A DNA stretch of 64,000 nucleotides from JANLYC01 sp963815445. Lineage in GTDB: Bacteria > Actinomycetota > Actinomycetes > Propionibacteriales > Nocardioidaceae. The notes under the pieces are model-generated. The model saw only the letters and a program-made list of their open reading frames with translations, was not told the origin of the DNA and ran no database searches. The stretch is taken from contig CAWFGV010000011.1 of NCBI GenBank assembly GCA_963815445.1, positions 248,001 to 312,000 on the forward strand, given 5' to 3'. The position numbers were made by a program, and so were the translations under genes. Below are positions 42,265-51,327 of the stretch, piece after piece; the first letter of the stretch is position 1, and each line of letters starts with the position of its first letter.

Positions 42265-43580
42265 CGGCCGAGCGAGCCAAGGGCGAAGGGGACGAGCTAC
42301 CAGCGGTGCTCCGCAGCCGAGTGGTCGCTCTGGCGTCGGACGGCTTGGCGGGGGTGCCCGAACAACACGTCCCGCCACTGCTGCGCAGGGCCGTGTCCTT
42401 CGCACCGGCCAAGCGGCGCAAGCTCATCGGTGGGCAGCTCACGCAGGCGATGGAGGCCGACGACGAGTTCCGTGAGCACCTTGCCACCCAGGTGCGCGGG
42501 GCGGCGGGTGAGCTGGCCGCACGCGTCGACGCCGGCGACGAGATCAGCGGCGCCGAGGTGAAGGAGGCGGCAGCCCTCGCCTACATCCTTCGTCCCGCCG
42601 GCTGGCAACAGTTGGTGGATCGAGCCGAGCAGCAGGCCGCCGGGGCGGCGGCCACGGGCGCCGACCTGACCGGCGCCGTCGAAAAGCTCCAGACGGATCT
42701 CGACCACGCACGAGGAGAGACCAAGGCTGTCCGTGACAAGCTGCGAACGCAGTTGGATCAGGTCAAGGCCGAGAATGCTCAGCTTCGGCGGACGCTGGGG
42801 GAGACCAGGACTCAGCTTCGTGAGGTGCGGGAGGCCGCCGAGCGTGACCGGTCAGCCATCGACGCCGTACGTCGTGACGCCGACACCGTCGCGCGGGAGG
42901 CGGACGCCGAGCAGCGCCGACTTCGGCAGCGCATCGACCAGCTCGAGTCAGACACCGCCGCCAACCGTCGGGCATTGCGTGACGACCGCGACGGGGAGAA
43001 CATGCGGTTGCGGCTCCTGCTCGACACCGTGATGGAAAGTGCGTCGGGACTGCGTCGGGAGCTGGCCCTGCCGCCGTCGGACCTCTTGCCGGCCGACACG
43101 GTAGCGGCCATCGACCCCGGAGTGGCGTCCCAGACTGCCGCGATCGGCCGTGCACTGCTGGCCGATGATCCGGGGCTGCTCCGTCGGCTGCTCGAGCTGC
43201 CGCGTGCCCACCTCATCATCGACGGATACAACGTGTCGAAGACGGCCTGGCCTGACGCACCGCTTGACCAGCAACGGTCGCGGTTGGTCAACGGGGTGGC
43301 GGCCTTGGTGGCCGGCAAGTCGGTCGAGACCACGATCGTCTTCGACGGCGCAGACCTCACTCATCCTCCGGGGGTCACGTCCCCGCGCCACGTGCGAGTG
43401 CGTTTCAGCCCGTCCGGAGTTATCGCCGACGACCTCATCCGTGAGCTCGTTTCCGCCGAGCCGACCGGGCGCCCGGTCATCGTCGTGTCGACCGACCGGG
43501 AGATCGCCGAGAGCGTGACCAAGGACGGCGCACGGTCGGTGGCTTCGATCGCGCTGGCGAAGGTCCTCGGCGTCGCGTGA
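42261..43580 (+). CDS. NYN-domain (PIN-like) ribonuclease candidate with coiled coil
   Basis: 439 residues, GTG start overlapping the previous stop. Residues about 1-120 form a helical region, and about 135-260 a long coiled coil (EKLQTDLDHARGETKAVRDK and following). The C-terminal NYN/YacP-like domain starts HLIIDGYNVSKTAWP near residue 316, with acidic residues in IVFDGADL, IADDLIRELV and VVSTDREIAE forming the metal site. NYN proteins are RNA-processing nucleases. The target RNA is unknown. Confidence 0.88.
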   Translation: MTAERAKGEGDELPAVLRSRVVALASDGLAGVPEQHVPPLLRRAVSFAPAKRRKLIGGQLTQAMEADDEFREHLATQVRGAAGELAARVDAGDEISGAEVKEAAALAYILRPAGWQQLVDRAEQQAAGAAATGADLTGAVEKLQTDLDHARGETKAVRDKLRTQLDQVKAENAQLRRTLGETRTQLREVREAAERDRSAIDAVRRDADTVAREADAEQRRLRQRIDQLESDTAANRRALRDDRDGENMRLRLLLDTVMESASGLRRELALPPSDLLPADTVAAIDPGVASQTAAIGRALLADDPGLLRRLLELPRAHLIIDGYNVSKTAWPDAPLDQQRSRLVNGVAALVAGKSVETTIVFDGADLTHPPGVTSPRHVRVRFSPSGVIADDLIRELVSAEPTGRPVIVVSTDREIAESVTKDGARSVASIALAKVLGVA

Positions 43581-43586
43581 GCGTTG

Positions 43587-45251
43587 CTACTCGACCAGGC
43601 GGACCGGGTCGCCCTCCAGGCTCGCCGTCCACGAGGTCGTGTCCGTTGGCTGGTTTCCGGTGCCGTAGTCGTACGACAACCGCAACCAGCAGCCGGTAGT
43701 GACCGTGTTGTCGCAGGTGTAGTTCGACGGGATCGGAACCGCGATCTGTTCCCACTTGCCGTTGTAACTGCTGTTCGCGGGGATGGCGCAGTTGACCAAC
43801 GCCTGGCCACTCGTGCCGCCGGTGGGTCCGAAGCCCTTGCAGCCGGCGAAGTTGGTGATCCCCGAGTCCGGTGGCGGTAGCACCGTGATGACACCCGGAA
43901 GCGTCGAGTCACCGACGTCGAACAAGCGCACGTTCAGTACCTGCCCCGCAGCGCCCGGGGGGACCTGTGTGAGGAAGAACTTGGTGTTGGCGGCCGGCGA
44001 GTTCGCGTACATCGCCATCTTGTTGTAGCCGGCGATGGCGATCGCGTCCCGGGCCGTGCTGTCGGTCGTGGAGAACGCGCGCAACCCGAAGCGGTTGTGT
44101 CCACTTGCGAGGTCGGCACCCGTGCCGTTGGTCTGGACTTGGATCATGTAGACGCCCGGAGCGGCGTACGGAATCGTGCACAGGGTCTTCCACTGCCTGA
44201 AGACGCCAGCCACGTAGCCGGGCGCGATGTCGTTGTACTGGCTCTTGCTGTTGTCCAGGGCCTTGCTGAGATCTCCGTTGTACCCCGGGTAGGTGATGGC
44301 GGGGCAGCTGGTCCTGGGTGGGAAGCTCAGCGGGTCCCATGGGTTGGGGCCGGGGTCACGCACAGTGAACTTGGTGCTGACCTCGCCGGTACCACCGAAC
44401 CGGACGTCACCGGTGCAGAAGGGACTGGACTGGCCGTCGGCGTAGCGCGTCGCAGGGTCCGTGACCGGAGCGGTCTTGGCAGCAGGCAGTGCCTTGGCCG
44501 AGGACAGGCTGTTCAAGGTGCAGAGGTCGCCGACCGCGATCAGTGCCGGGTCGAACGCCTGCAAGGTCAGGTTCTGCACCGGTTTGGTGACTGTGATCTG
44601 GTAGAAGTACCCGTTCGTGTCGTATTCGGCGTTCGCCCCTCCTGACCCGCAGCCGTCCTCTCCCGATGAGCAGTCGCCGTTCTGGTAGGCGTCGCCGGAC
44701 TTCTTGGGGGCCTTGGGAGCGCCGACATTGGCCCAGAACATCCCGGCGTCTGCACAGTTCGTGCTCTTGATGCCGGTCGACTCGGGGTCGTTGCCGAACT
44801 CGTTGCACGGACTTCCCATCGGCACGGGGCCGGCGTAGTCCGCCACAGCGGTCCGAGAGATCGTCGTATGACCGAGGCCGAACAGGATGCCGAACTGGTT
44901 CTGCACGGTCATCGACGTGGTGACGCGAAGCCGGGTCGGCTGTCCGTCGATGCTGGGCACGACGGAGACGGTCGACGAAGCGTTGTCGAAACCGTTGGCC
45001 TTGGCGTAGATCTGGGCCTCGGCGAACGCCCCGGCCTGGTCGCTGGGCAGCTTCGGCACACCAGCAAGTGCCGCTGCATCGGCTGCGCGCTGGGCTCGCT
45101 GGCCCGTGTAGTACCAGTTCCCCACATCAACGGCGAAGGCGCACATTCCGAACAGCGTGGTGAACAGGAGAACGGTCAGGATGGCGACGTAGCCATCCTC
45201 TTTCCGCCGTGCATGTCCGGGGAACGGCAGCCGCCACCGCGTGCTCATCAT
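43587..45251 (-). CDS. TadG-like pilus assembly protein (large)
   Basis: 554 residues starting MMSTRWRLPFPGHARRKEDG; the ATG overlaps the tadE stop in ATGA. A single N-terminal membrane helix (YVAILTVLLFTTLFGMCAFAV) is followed by DVGNWYYTGQRAQRAADAAALAG, the TadE/G N-terminal signature. The remaining 480 residues are exported, rich in Thr, Ser and Asn, with several Cys. Such minor pseudopilin-like proteins belong to Tad/Flp pilus systems. The long C-terminal part does not resemble a domain I can name. Confidence 0.85.
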   Translation of the reverse strand: MMSTRWRLPFPGHARRKEDGYVAILTVLLFTTLFGMCAFAVDVGNWYYTGQRAQRAADAAALAGVPKLPSDQAGAFAEAQIYAKANGFDNASSTVSVVPSIDGQPTRLRVTTSMTVQNQFGILFGLGHTTISRTAVADYAGPVPMGSPCNEFGNDPESTGIKSTNCADAGMFWANVGAPKAPKKSGDAYQNGDCSSGEDGCGSGGANAEYDTNGYFYQITVTKPVQNLTLQAFDPALIAVGDLCTLNSLSSAKALPAAKTAPVTDPATRYADGQSSPFCTGDVRFGGTGEVSTKFTVRDPGPNPWDPLSFPPRTSCPAITYPGYNGDLSKALDNSKSQYNDIAPGYVAGVFRQWKTLCTIPYAAPGVYMIQVQTNGTGADLASGHNRFGLRAFSTTDSTARDAIAIAGYNKMAMYANSPAANTKFFLTQVPPGAAGQVLNVRLFDVGDSTLPGVITVLPPPDSGITNFAGCKGFGPTGGTSGQALVNCAIPANSSYNGKWEQIAVPIPSNYTCDNTVTTGCWLRLSYDYGTGNQPTDTTSWTASLEGDPVRLVE

Positions 45252-45853
45252 TTGCACGGCGATGTCTGGGCAAGCGGCTCGAAGCTCATCACGGTGCTCG
45301 ACGTCAGGTCGAAGTCCTTGATGATCATGCCGGTCACGGACGGATGCTTGTACTTGAGGTAGACCCCGATGCTGTCGTGCGCTGGGTCTCCAGGGCACGC
45401 GTTCTGGGAATTCGGGTCCCACGTGGTGCCGGCGATGGGGAGAAACTTCTTGGACGACGCGTCCCACTTGAACTTCACGCAGGTCGTGCAGTTGCTGAAG
45501 TCGCTGTAGCCGACCGGAGTGCCGGTGGTCTTGTTGGCCTTGTACACCCACAGCTCGGAAACCAGCGACAGGTTCAGGGCCGAGCCCTCGCGCGCCACCT
45601 GGGCGGCGGCGTCGGTCGCGAAGTTGGTGTTGCGGGGCTCGGCGGAGGCGATGCGGGCGCCGGCGCGGACCGACGAGACGACGGCAAGGTAGTCCTTGAA
45701 CATGAGGCCGAACTCGATGATGCCGAAGACGAGCAGCACGAACAGAGGAGTGATGAGCGCAGCCTCGACGGCGACGGCACCGCGCTGCGAGCGACGCTTG
45801 GTGAGTCGGCCAGGGCTGCGAGGCTGCAACCGCCGACGTGAGCTTTCGGCCAT
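45248..45853 (-). CDS. TadE family minor pseudopilin
   Basis: 201 residues. A basic N-terminus ends RRSQRGAVAVEAALITPLFVLLVFGIIEFG, the TadE signature with a Glu five residues after the predicted cleavage Gly. The exported part contains Cys in NCTTCVKF, NACPGD and the terminal SPCK. TadE-like proteins are processed by a prepilin peptidase and take part in pilus assembly. It is first in a two-gene operon with the tadG-like gene and divergent from a second tadE. Confidence 0.9.
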   Translation of the reverse strand: MAESSRRRLQPRSPGRLTKRRSQRGAVAVEAALITPLFVLLVFGIIEFGLMFKDYLAVVSSVRAGARIASAEPRNTNFATDAAAQVAREGSALNLSLVSELWVYKANKTTGTPVGYSDFSNCTTCVKFKWDASSKKFLPIAGTTWDPNSQNACPGDPAHDSIGVYLKYKHPSVTGMIIKDFDLTSSTVMSFEPLAQTSPCK

Positions 45854-45935
45854 GTAGTGACCGTAGGGAGCAGCGATACGGCGCGGTGTGAAGATTGTGC
45901 CTTTGTGCCCGAAGAGTGGTGGCGTGAACCACCGT

Positions 45936-45955
45936 TCGGATTAGTACTAATCCGA
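45936..45955. promoter_or_regulatory. 20-bp perfect palindrome between divergent tadE genes
   Basis: TCGGATTAGT followed directly by ACTAATCCGA. It lies 82 bases from one tadE start and 134 bases from the other, in an AT-richer stretch. The perfect dyad suggests a regulator binding site shared by both operons. Confidence 0.6.
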
Positions 45956-45980
45956 CCCACCGAAACGATGCGTGATCGTT

Positions 45981-45996
45981 TCATGACACTAAGTCA
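45981..45996. promoter_or_regulatory. TCATGACACTAAGTCA motif upstream of the rightward tadE
   Basis: TCATGACACTAAGTCA contains the inverted repeat ATGAC-N5-GTCAT and closely matches TCATGACACTGAGTGA at 57328-57343, upstream of the tad histidine kinase. It is a candidate site for a common regulator. Confidence 0.4.
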
Positions 45997-46089
45997 TAGT
46001 TGTCCTAGTGGCCGAGCCCGGAGTCATCCATTCGGTCAGACTTCGCTTGGCGCACTGAACTGGCCGAAACAGGATGCCAGAATTCAGGC

Positions 46090-46599
46090 GTGAACCGATT
46101 CCTCCGGCCTCATGGGATGCGACGTCGCGCTGAGCGCGGCGCCGTCGCCGTGGAGTTCGCCCTCGTTCTGCCACTCCTGATCCTGCTCGTGTTCGGTGTC
46201 ATCCAGTGGGGCCTGGTCATGGCCCAGTCCGCCGCTCTTTCAGGAGGTGCCCGCAACGGCGCCCGCTACGGCGTGGTCAACATCGTGTCGTCGCGCACCT
46301 GTTCAGACGTCATCAGCCAGGTGCGTGGCAACTCCGGCACCATCGGCCTGACCGGCACCCAGGTCGGCGTGACCGTCCAGCTCGTGACAGGAGCCACGTC
46401 GTCGACTGTGTGCAGCTCTGCGGCCAACAGCTCGACCGTGACGCCGTCTGCCGGTGCCACCGCAATGCCCTGCAAGTTGTCCAGTGACACCAGCAAGTTG
46501 TCGGTCACCGCCACCTACGCCGCACCGTCACTTCTGCCGATCGGCACGGGTGCCTTCAATCTGCAAGGGCAGGGAACCTACCGATGCGAGTACAAATGA
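46090..46599 (+). CDS. TadE family minor pseudopilin (second copy)
   Basis: 169 residues, GTG start at 46090. RRAERGAVAVEFALVLPLLILLVFGVIQWG is the class III-like signal and helix, with Glu at the +5 position. The exported part has Cys in RTCSDV, TVCSS, MPCKL and the terminal YRCEYK. It overlaps the next gene by 16 bases. It forms a second, divergent tadE/tadG pair with different sequence from the first, so it is not a recent duplicate. Confidence 0.9.
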   Translation: MNRFLRPHGMRRRAERGAVAVEFALVLPLLILLVFGVIQWGLVMAQSAALSGGARNGARYGVVNIVSSRTCSDVISQVRGNSGTIGLTGTQVGVTVQLVTGATSSTVCSSAANSSTVTPSAGATAMPCKLSSDTSKLSVTATYAAPSLLPIGTGAFNLQGQGTYRCEYK

Positions 46600-47649
46600 G
46601 GGTCAACAGACGCCCCCGGGCCGATCGACGTCGTCAAGAGGGCGGCGCCGTCGCCATCATGGTTGCGCTCATGTCGACGATGCTCATCGGCATCATGGCT
46701 TTCGTCACCGACTTCGGCATGGCCTATGCCAACAAGGCCGCCGTGCAGAACGGTGCCGATGCGGCTGCGCTGGCAGTCGCCCGCCAGGTGACCACGACGG
46801 CTTCACCGACGATCAACTGCACCGGCCTGGCCCTGGCCTCTGCCGCGGATCCCTCGTTGCGCACACTCGCGGAGCAGTACTTCGCCGAGAACACGCCCCG
46901 GGGTGGATCGTTGGCGGCGGGCACGGCCGGGTTGAGCTTCTCGTGCACCTCGACGGGCTTCACGGTCTCCGTGACCGGTACCCAGGACTCGCCGACGTTC
47001 TTCGGGCAGATCTACGGCGCCTCGAAGATCCCGATCAATCAGTCGGCCAAGGCCGTGGTGGGGCCAGCCGTCTCGGTCACCGGACTCCGGCCGTTCGCGG
47101 TCTGCCAGGCCGACGCCAACCTGATGAAGGCAGCCACCCTCAACTTCACCATCTCCTTCGACAACTCCGATGCAGGCTGCGGCTATGCCCCCGGCAACTG
47201 GGGTGTGCTGGACTTCAACGGTGGCTCCAACGGCACAGGCGAGGTCGCCGACTGGATCCTGAACGGCTACTCCGGCTCCGTCTCGGTCGCGACGCCCAGC
47301 TACATCTACGGAAACCCGGGAGCCCCGAACCCCGGCGCGCTCGAGAGCGAGATGGATCTCCATCCTGGGGATCGACATCACGCTGCCAGTGTTCGATGCC
47401 GTGAGCGGAAACGGGAACAACACCCAGTTCCGCATCACCGGCTTCGTCACGGCGACGATGTGTGGATGGAAGTTCAACAACAAGCACGGAGAAGCAGCCT
47501 GTTTCACTGCGGTCGCCAACCCGGTCCCGAAGGACTACATGCAGGTGAAGTACAAGAACTTCATCCCCATCGGTGAGGTCAGCACGACGTGCACGCTTGG
47601 CAACGTGACGTGCGACAACGGCACGCGTCTGTACCAGCTCGCGGAGTGA
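46584..47649 (+). pseudogene. TadG-like protein gene with a +1 frameshift
   Basis: The first frame starts MRVQMRVNRRPRADRRRQEGG, has the helix VAIMVALMSTMLIGIMAFVTDFG and the signature QNGADAAALAVARQV, and is coherent to about 47345 (PGAPNPGALES). From there it turns into a basic, low-quality sequence. The next frame from about 47356 reads ISILGIDITLPVFDAVSGNG and continues sensibly to a stop at 47649 (TRLYQLAE). One extra base, or two missing, between about 47341 and 47360 explains this. Intact, the product would be about 354 residues. The cause may be a sequencing error, a true mutation or phase variation. Confidence 0.8.
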
Positions 47650-47697
47650 CCGCGAACGTCCGACCCTGACGCGCCACTCCGTGTGAGGATGGGCGAT

Positions 47698-48246
47698 GTG
47701 CAGCCCGCGGCGTCCGTGTTCAGCGTCCACGCGTCTTCAGGGCACGGGCTCAGCAAGGCGTCGCACCGGTCCATCACCCTCATCGAGGCCTGGGGCGTGT
47801 CCGGGGACGCCCATGCCGGCACAACCGTGCAGCACCGGTCGCGGGTACGCCGCGACCCGACCCAGCCCAACCTTCGCCAGCTCCACCTGATCCATCACGA
47901 GCTGCTCGTGGAGCTGGCCGGCCAGGGGTTTCCCCTGCTGCCGGGTGCGATGGGCGAGAACATCATGACCCAGGGCCTGGACCTGCTGTCTCTGGCGCGC
48001 GGGACGCGGCTCGTGCTGGGTGAAGACGCGATTGTCGAGCTGACCGGACTGCGCAATCCGTGCAGTCAGCTCGACGGACTGCAGTCGGGCCTCATGGCGG
48101 CAACGCTGGACCGTGACGCAGCGGGGCGGCTGGTCCGCAAGGCCGGCGTGATGGCCGTCGTGCTGGGTGGGGGAGAGGTGCGGCCCGGGGATGTGATTCA
48201 CGTGCAACCACCTACCGGACAGTCCGAGCCCTTGGAACCTGTCTGA
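47698..48246 (+). CDS. MOSC domain protein
   Basis: 182 residues from GTG at 47698, nine bases after a GTGAGG ribosome binding site; an ATG at 47689 is possible. VHASSGHGLSKASHRSITLIE, GDAHAGTTVQHRSRV and the Cys of ELTGLRNPCSQLDGL are MOSC-family landmarks. The domain occurs in the molybdenum-cofactor sulfurase C-terminus and in mARC/YiiM-type oxidoreductases. It probably binds molybdenum cofactor or a sulfur intermediate. It is a single gene. Confidence 0.88.
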   Translation: MQPAASVFSVHASSGHGLSKASHRSITLIEAWGVSGDAHAGTTVQHRSRVRRDPTQPNLRQLHLIHHELLVELAGQGFPLLPGAMGENIMTQGLDLLSLARGTRLVLGEDAIVELTGLRNPCSQLDGLQSGLMAATLDRDAAGRLVRKAGVMAVVLGGGEVRPGDVIHVQPPTGQSEPLEPV

Positions 48247-48345
48247 GCAGCGGCTCGGTGAACTGTCGGAGGTCCCGCCTAGCGTGTTCGGTGACAGGGA
48301 CGAGCCGGCCGTTGACGCCGGCGGCACGCAGGCGTGGAGGTCGAC

Positions 48346-48633
48346 ATGGCAGCACAGACAGCAGGCGGCGACGCCCGACCCGGGCACACCGACGGCGGCG
48401 TACTGCCCCCCCACCACGACCACGACCCGACGGTCATCGACTGTGACCACTGCTCGATGCGTGGAGTCGGGTGTGGCGACTGCGTCGTGACCGTGCTGCT
48501 GGGTGGCCCCCCGTTCGGCGTCGAGCTCGACGATGCCGAGAAGCGGGCGATCGACGTACTGGCCCAGGCGGGGCTGGTCCCTCCGTTACGGATGGTGCAC
48601 AGCGTGGACGCGGCTGTGATCGAACCGACGTGA
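48346..48633 (+). CDS. Small Cys-rich actinobacterial protein
   Basis: 95 residues from ATG at 48346, with GGAGGTCGAC directly upstream. The middle carries five cysteines and histidines: DCDHCSMRGVGCGDCVVTVLLG (a CxxC-x6-CxxC arrangement), preceded by PPHHDHD. This is a likely metal site. The rest is a short alpha/beta stretch AIDVLAQAGLVPPLRMVH. I recall similar conserved proteins beside NlpC/P60 genes in other actinobacteria, but no function. Confidence 0.75.
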   Translation: MAAQTAGGDARPGHTDGGVLPPHHDHDPTVIDCDHCSMRGVGCGDCVVTVLLGGPPFGVELDDAEKRAIDVLAQAGLVPPLRMVHSVDAAVIEPT

Positions 48634-48877
48634 CCGTCCGGCAGCAAAAAATGTGACGGATGGGCTCCATGGGGCAGTTGTGCTCAGTGTGATGACAATA
48701 ACGTCATGGATCCTGAGAAACCCGAGTGGGAGTTGGTGGGCTCGCGCGGTCCTCTGTAGGGTAATCCGCGTTGTCACCGGCCGGGTTCGCCCACAGTTGT
48801 GTCGGAGATGACCGAAAGATCAGCAGGGAGGGGGTGCTGTTGCCCGTGTCCGCGAGCCAGAGGGAGACCGTCGACCC

Positions 48878-49942
48878 GTGTCGAACGGCCACACACGTCT
48901 CATGCCCCCATCCGTCAAGCGCGCCAGCCTGGTCGTTGCAGCTGCCCTGATCGGGAGTCTCGTGCTCTCGGCACAGCCCGGCTCTGCCGAGCCCGGTGGC
49001 GGACCTTCGACCGATCGCGGCAAACCGACCATCACCGAGATCAAGAGCCGCATCGACTCGCTGAACCACGAAGCCGAGATCGCCTCTGAGGATCTCAACA
49101 CGGTGCGTGTCGACATCAAGGCGGCCCGGCAGCGGCTCGCGGCGATCCAGACCGATGTGGCTCGCAAGCGCCACCGTGTCGAGCAGCTTCGGGCCCTCGT
49201 CGTCGGGACGGCGCTGTCGGACTACCAGAACGCCGGCGGTCTCTCGACCAGCACGTCACTCCTGGTGGCAAACAACCCGAGTGCGTTCATGGACGGCGTT
49301 GCGTCCAAGGCCATGGTCGAGTTCCAGCAGACGGCCCTCCTCACTCAGCTCACGCAACGGCAACGGCAGCTGAGCAGTCAGGAGAAGCAGGCGGCCAGCG
49401 AGCTCGCCGCGATCAACAAGGACGAGGCCGAGGCGGCGCAGCACAAGGCCGAGCTCGATCGCCGGACCCAACAGGCGCAAGACATCCTCGACACCCTCGA
49501 AGCTGCTCAGCTCGCGCGACTGCAACAGCTGCAGTCCACCCCCCAGCCTTCCCGCAGCGCGGTCCGCCTCGCGGTCAGCGACGTGCCCGCGTCGGAGCGG
49601 GCCAAGGTGGCCGTGCAGACGGCGCTCGACCAGCTCGGAGACCCCTACGTCTACGGAGCTTCAGGCCCCGACTCGTTCGACTGCTCTGGTCTGACCATGT
49701 ATGCCTGGCGCGCTGCCGGAGTGGCTCTTTCGCACTCGTCGAGCGTGCAGTCGACACAGGGGACTCCTGTCTCGATCTCGTCGCTGATGCCCGGCGACCT
49801 GGTGTTCTACTACTCACCGGTGTCCCACGTCGGCATGTACATCGGGAATGGCCAGGTCGTGCATGCTCCGCACACGGGCTCGTATGTCGAGGTCGTGCCG
49901 CTCAACTCCATGCCGATCAACCACGCCCAGCGCGTCGGCTGA
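48878..49942 (+). CDS. NlpC/P60 peptidoglycan hydrolase with coiled coil
   Basis: 354 residues with GTG start at 48878 after AGGGAG. A signal peptide (SVKRASLVVAAALIGSLVLSAQPGSA) ends near residue 38. A long coiled coil (about 50-215) keeps the enzyme inactive or links it to a partner. The NlpC/P60 domain (about 230-354) has the catalytic Cys in DSFDCSGLTMYAW, His in VSHVGMYIGNGQVVHAPH. It cuts the stem peptide of peptidoglycan during cell separation, like mycobacterial RipA/RipC. The 245-base upstream region may hold a promoter, but I saw no known riboswitch. Confidence 0.93.
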   Translation: MSNGHTRLMPPSVKRASLVVAAALIGSLVLSAQPGSAEPGGGPSTDRGKPTITEIKSRIDSLNHEAEIASEDLNTVRVDIKAARQRLAAIQTDVARKRHRVEQLRALVVGTALSDYQNAGGLSTSTSLLVANNPSAFMDGVASKAMVEFQQTALLTQLTQRQRQLSSQEKQAASELAAINKDEAEAAQHKAELDRRTQQAQDILDTLEAAQLARLQQLQSTPQPSRSAVRLAVSDVPASERAKVAVQTALDQLGDPYVYGASGPDSFDCSGLTMYAWRAAGVALSHSSSVQSTQGTPVSISSLMPGDLVFYYSPVSHVGMYIGNGQVVHAPHTGSYVEVVPLNSMPINHAQRVG

Positions 49943-50013
49943 CCGACCGCTGGCGTCGCCAAGGTCGTCGGACGCACGGCGGGCGCTGATGTCCGCCGCC
50001 GTAGGATGATTCG

Positions 50014-51327
50014 GTGGACGACCGCAGCGATTCGCCGGTGACGCCACCGCGGCAGGTCGTCGCAGGCATCGTGATCCTGGCCGTCGCCCTCGTCGCTGTC
50101 GTCGTAGCTGTGCTGGTGCCGCACGACCATTCGCCGGCGCCTAGCAGGGTGACCAACCAGACCGGTACGTTCACCGGTTCACCGGGCTCAATCGACCAGA
50201 GCAGCCGCGACGCCGAGGCGCTCTCGCTGCTCGCCCGGCAGGACAGGTTGCTCCGTCGTGGCTCGACCGTGGCGTACTTGCGCACGTGGGACAGCAGTCG
50301 GCGGGCACAGCAACAGGCTGCCGTCACGTTCGCCAACCTGCGCCGGCTCGAGGTCCACACACTCAACGCGCGCTATGTCGCTGCCGAGGGTTCGGCGCTG
50401 GCGCTCCCCGAGCGGCGTCGACTCACCGAGAGCGCCTGGACGGCCGACGTCGAGATCGCGTGGCGGCTGGCAGGTGTGGACCGGGCCGATGCACACACGA
50501 CGCTGACGTACACGTTCGACCGTCACGGCCGTGACCTGCGGGTCGTCCGGATCGCGGCCGCCAAGAAGTCCCGCGAACCCATCTGGCTGCTGGGTCGGCT
50601 CCACATCCGTCGCACGCCGCACACGCTCGCCGCGGCCATGACGGAACCGCGTGCGCGTCGGCTCGATAGCGGGCTGCGCCGTGCCGTGGTTGATATCGGT
50701 CGGGTGCTGCCGTCCTGGCGGGGCGACCTGGTCGCGTACGCCCCGGCGACCGAGCGCCAGTTCGAGTCGCTCCTGGCGTCGATCCCGGGCGCGTATGCGC
50801 GGATTGCCGCCGTGACCACGACAGTGGACGGCTCGAGACGTCTGGACTCCCCGGTCGCGATCGTGATCAACCCGACCGTCTTCGACGAACTCGGTCCCAT
50901 CGGTTCTCATGTCGTCATCACGCATGAGGCGACGCATGTGGCGACGGCAGCGACGACCGTGACCTTGCCACTGTGGGTGGCCGAAGGCTTCGCGGACTAC
51001 GTCGGTGTAGGCGCCGTTGACGTCCCCGTTTCCGTGTCCGCTCGAGCGGCGCTGAGAGACGTGCGCCGACATGGTGTGCCGCGTCGCCTTCCGGGTGACA
51101 GCCAGTTCTCGGGCAGCTCGATCGAGGTCGCGTACGAACAGGCGTGGCTGGTCATGCAGGTGATCGCCCGTGACTACGGCCGCCGACAACTCGTCGCCTT
51201 CTACGAAGATGTCGTTCACCGACCAGATGCCGTGCGGTCAGCCGTGCGGGACAACCTGGGTACGTCGCTGTCAGGGTTGACTCGGGCATGGCGCACGTAT
51301 CTGAAGGGGCTGGCCGATGGGCAGTAG
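50014..51327 (+). CDS. Membrane-anchored gluzincin-like metalloprotease
   Basis: 437 residues, GTG start at 50014. An N-terminal membrane helix (VAGIVILAVALVAVVVAVLV, about 15-34) anchors an extracellular part. The C-terminal half contains VVITHEATHVATAATTV, a HExxH zinc motif, followed after 15 residues by Glu in WVAEGFADYVG. This is the gluzincin (M1/Peptidase_MA-like) arrangement. The middle part is a NTF2-like alpha/beta region. The substrate is unknown. It overlaps the following M48 gene by 11 bases. Confidence 0.8.
   Translation: MDDRSDSPVTPPRQVVAGIVILAVALVAVVVAVLVPHDHSPAPSRVTNQTGTFTGSPGSIDQSSRDAEALSLLARQDRLLRRGSTVAYLRTWDSSRRAQQQAAVTFANLRRLEVHTLNARYVAAEGSALALPERRRLTESAWTADVEIAWRLAGVDRADAHTTLTYTFDRHGRDLRVVRIAAAKKSREPIWLLGRLHIRRTPHTLAAAMTEPRARRLDSGLRRAVVDIGRVLPSWRGDLVAYAPATERQFESLLASIPGAYARIAAVTTTVDGSRRLDSPVAIVINPTVFDELGPIGSHVVITHEATHVATAATTVTLPLWVAEGFADYVGVGAVDVPVSVSARAALRDVRRHGVPRRLPGDSQFSGSSIEVAYEQAWLVMQVIARDYGRRQLVAFYEDVVHRPDAVRSAVRDNLGTSLSGLTRAWRTYLKGLADGQ

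Noticed and set aside
43587..45932. A single 781-residue protein covering the tadG-like gene and beyond
   Set aside because: The first 227 residues are an out-of-frame reading of tadE. The ATG at 45251, overlapping the tadE stop, is the natural start.
48634..48877. Possible c-di-AMP (ydaO) riboswitch before the NlpC/P60 gene
   Set aside because: Actinobacterial hydrolase genes often have one, but I could not find the conserved GGGGGACCCA-type or CCGAATCCGTCAG-type blocks in this leader.
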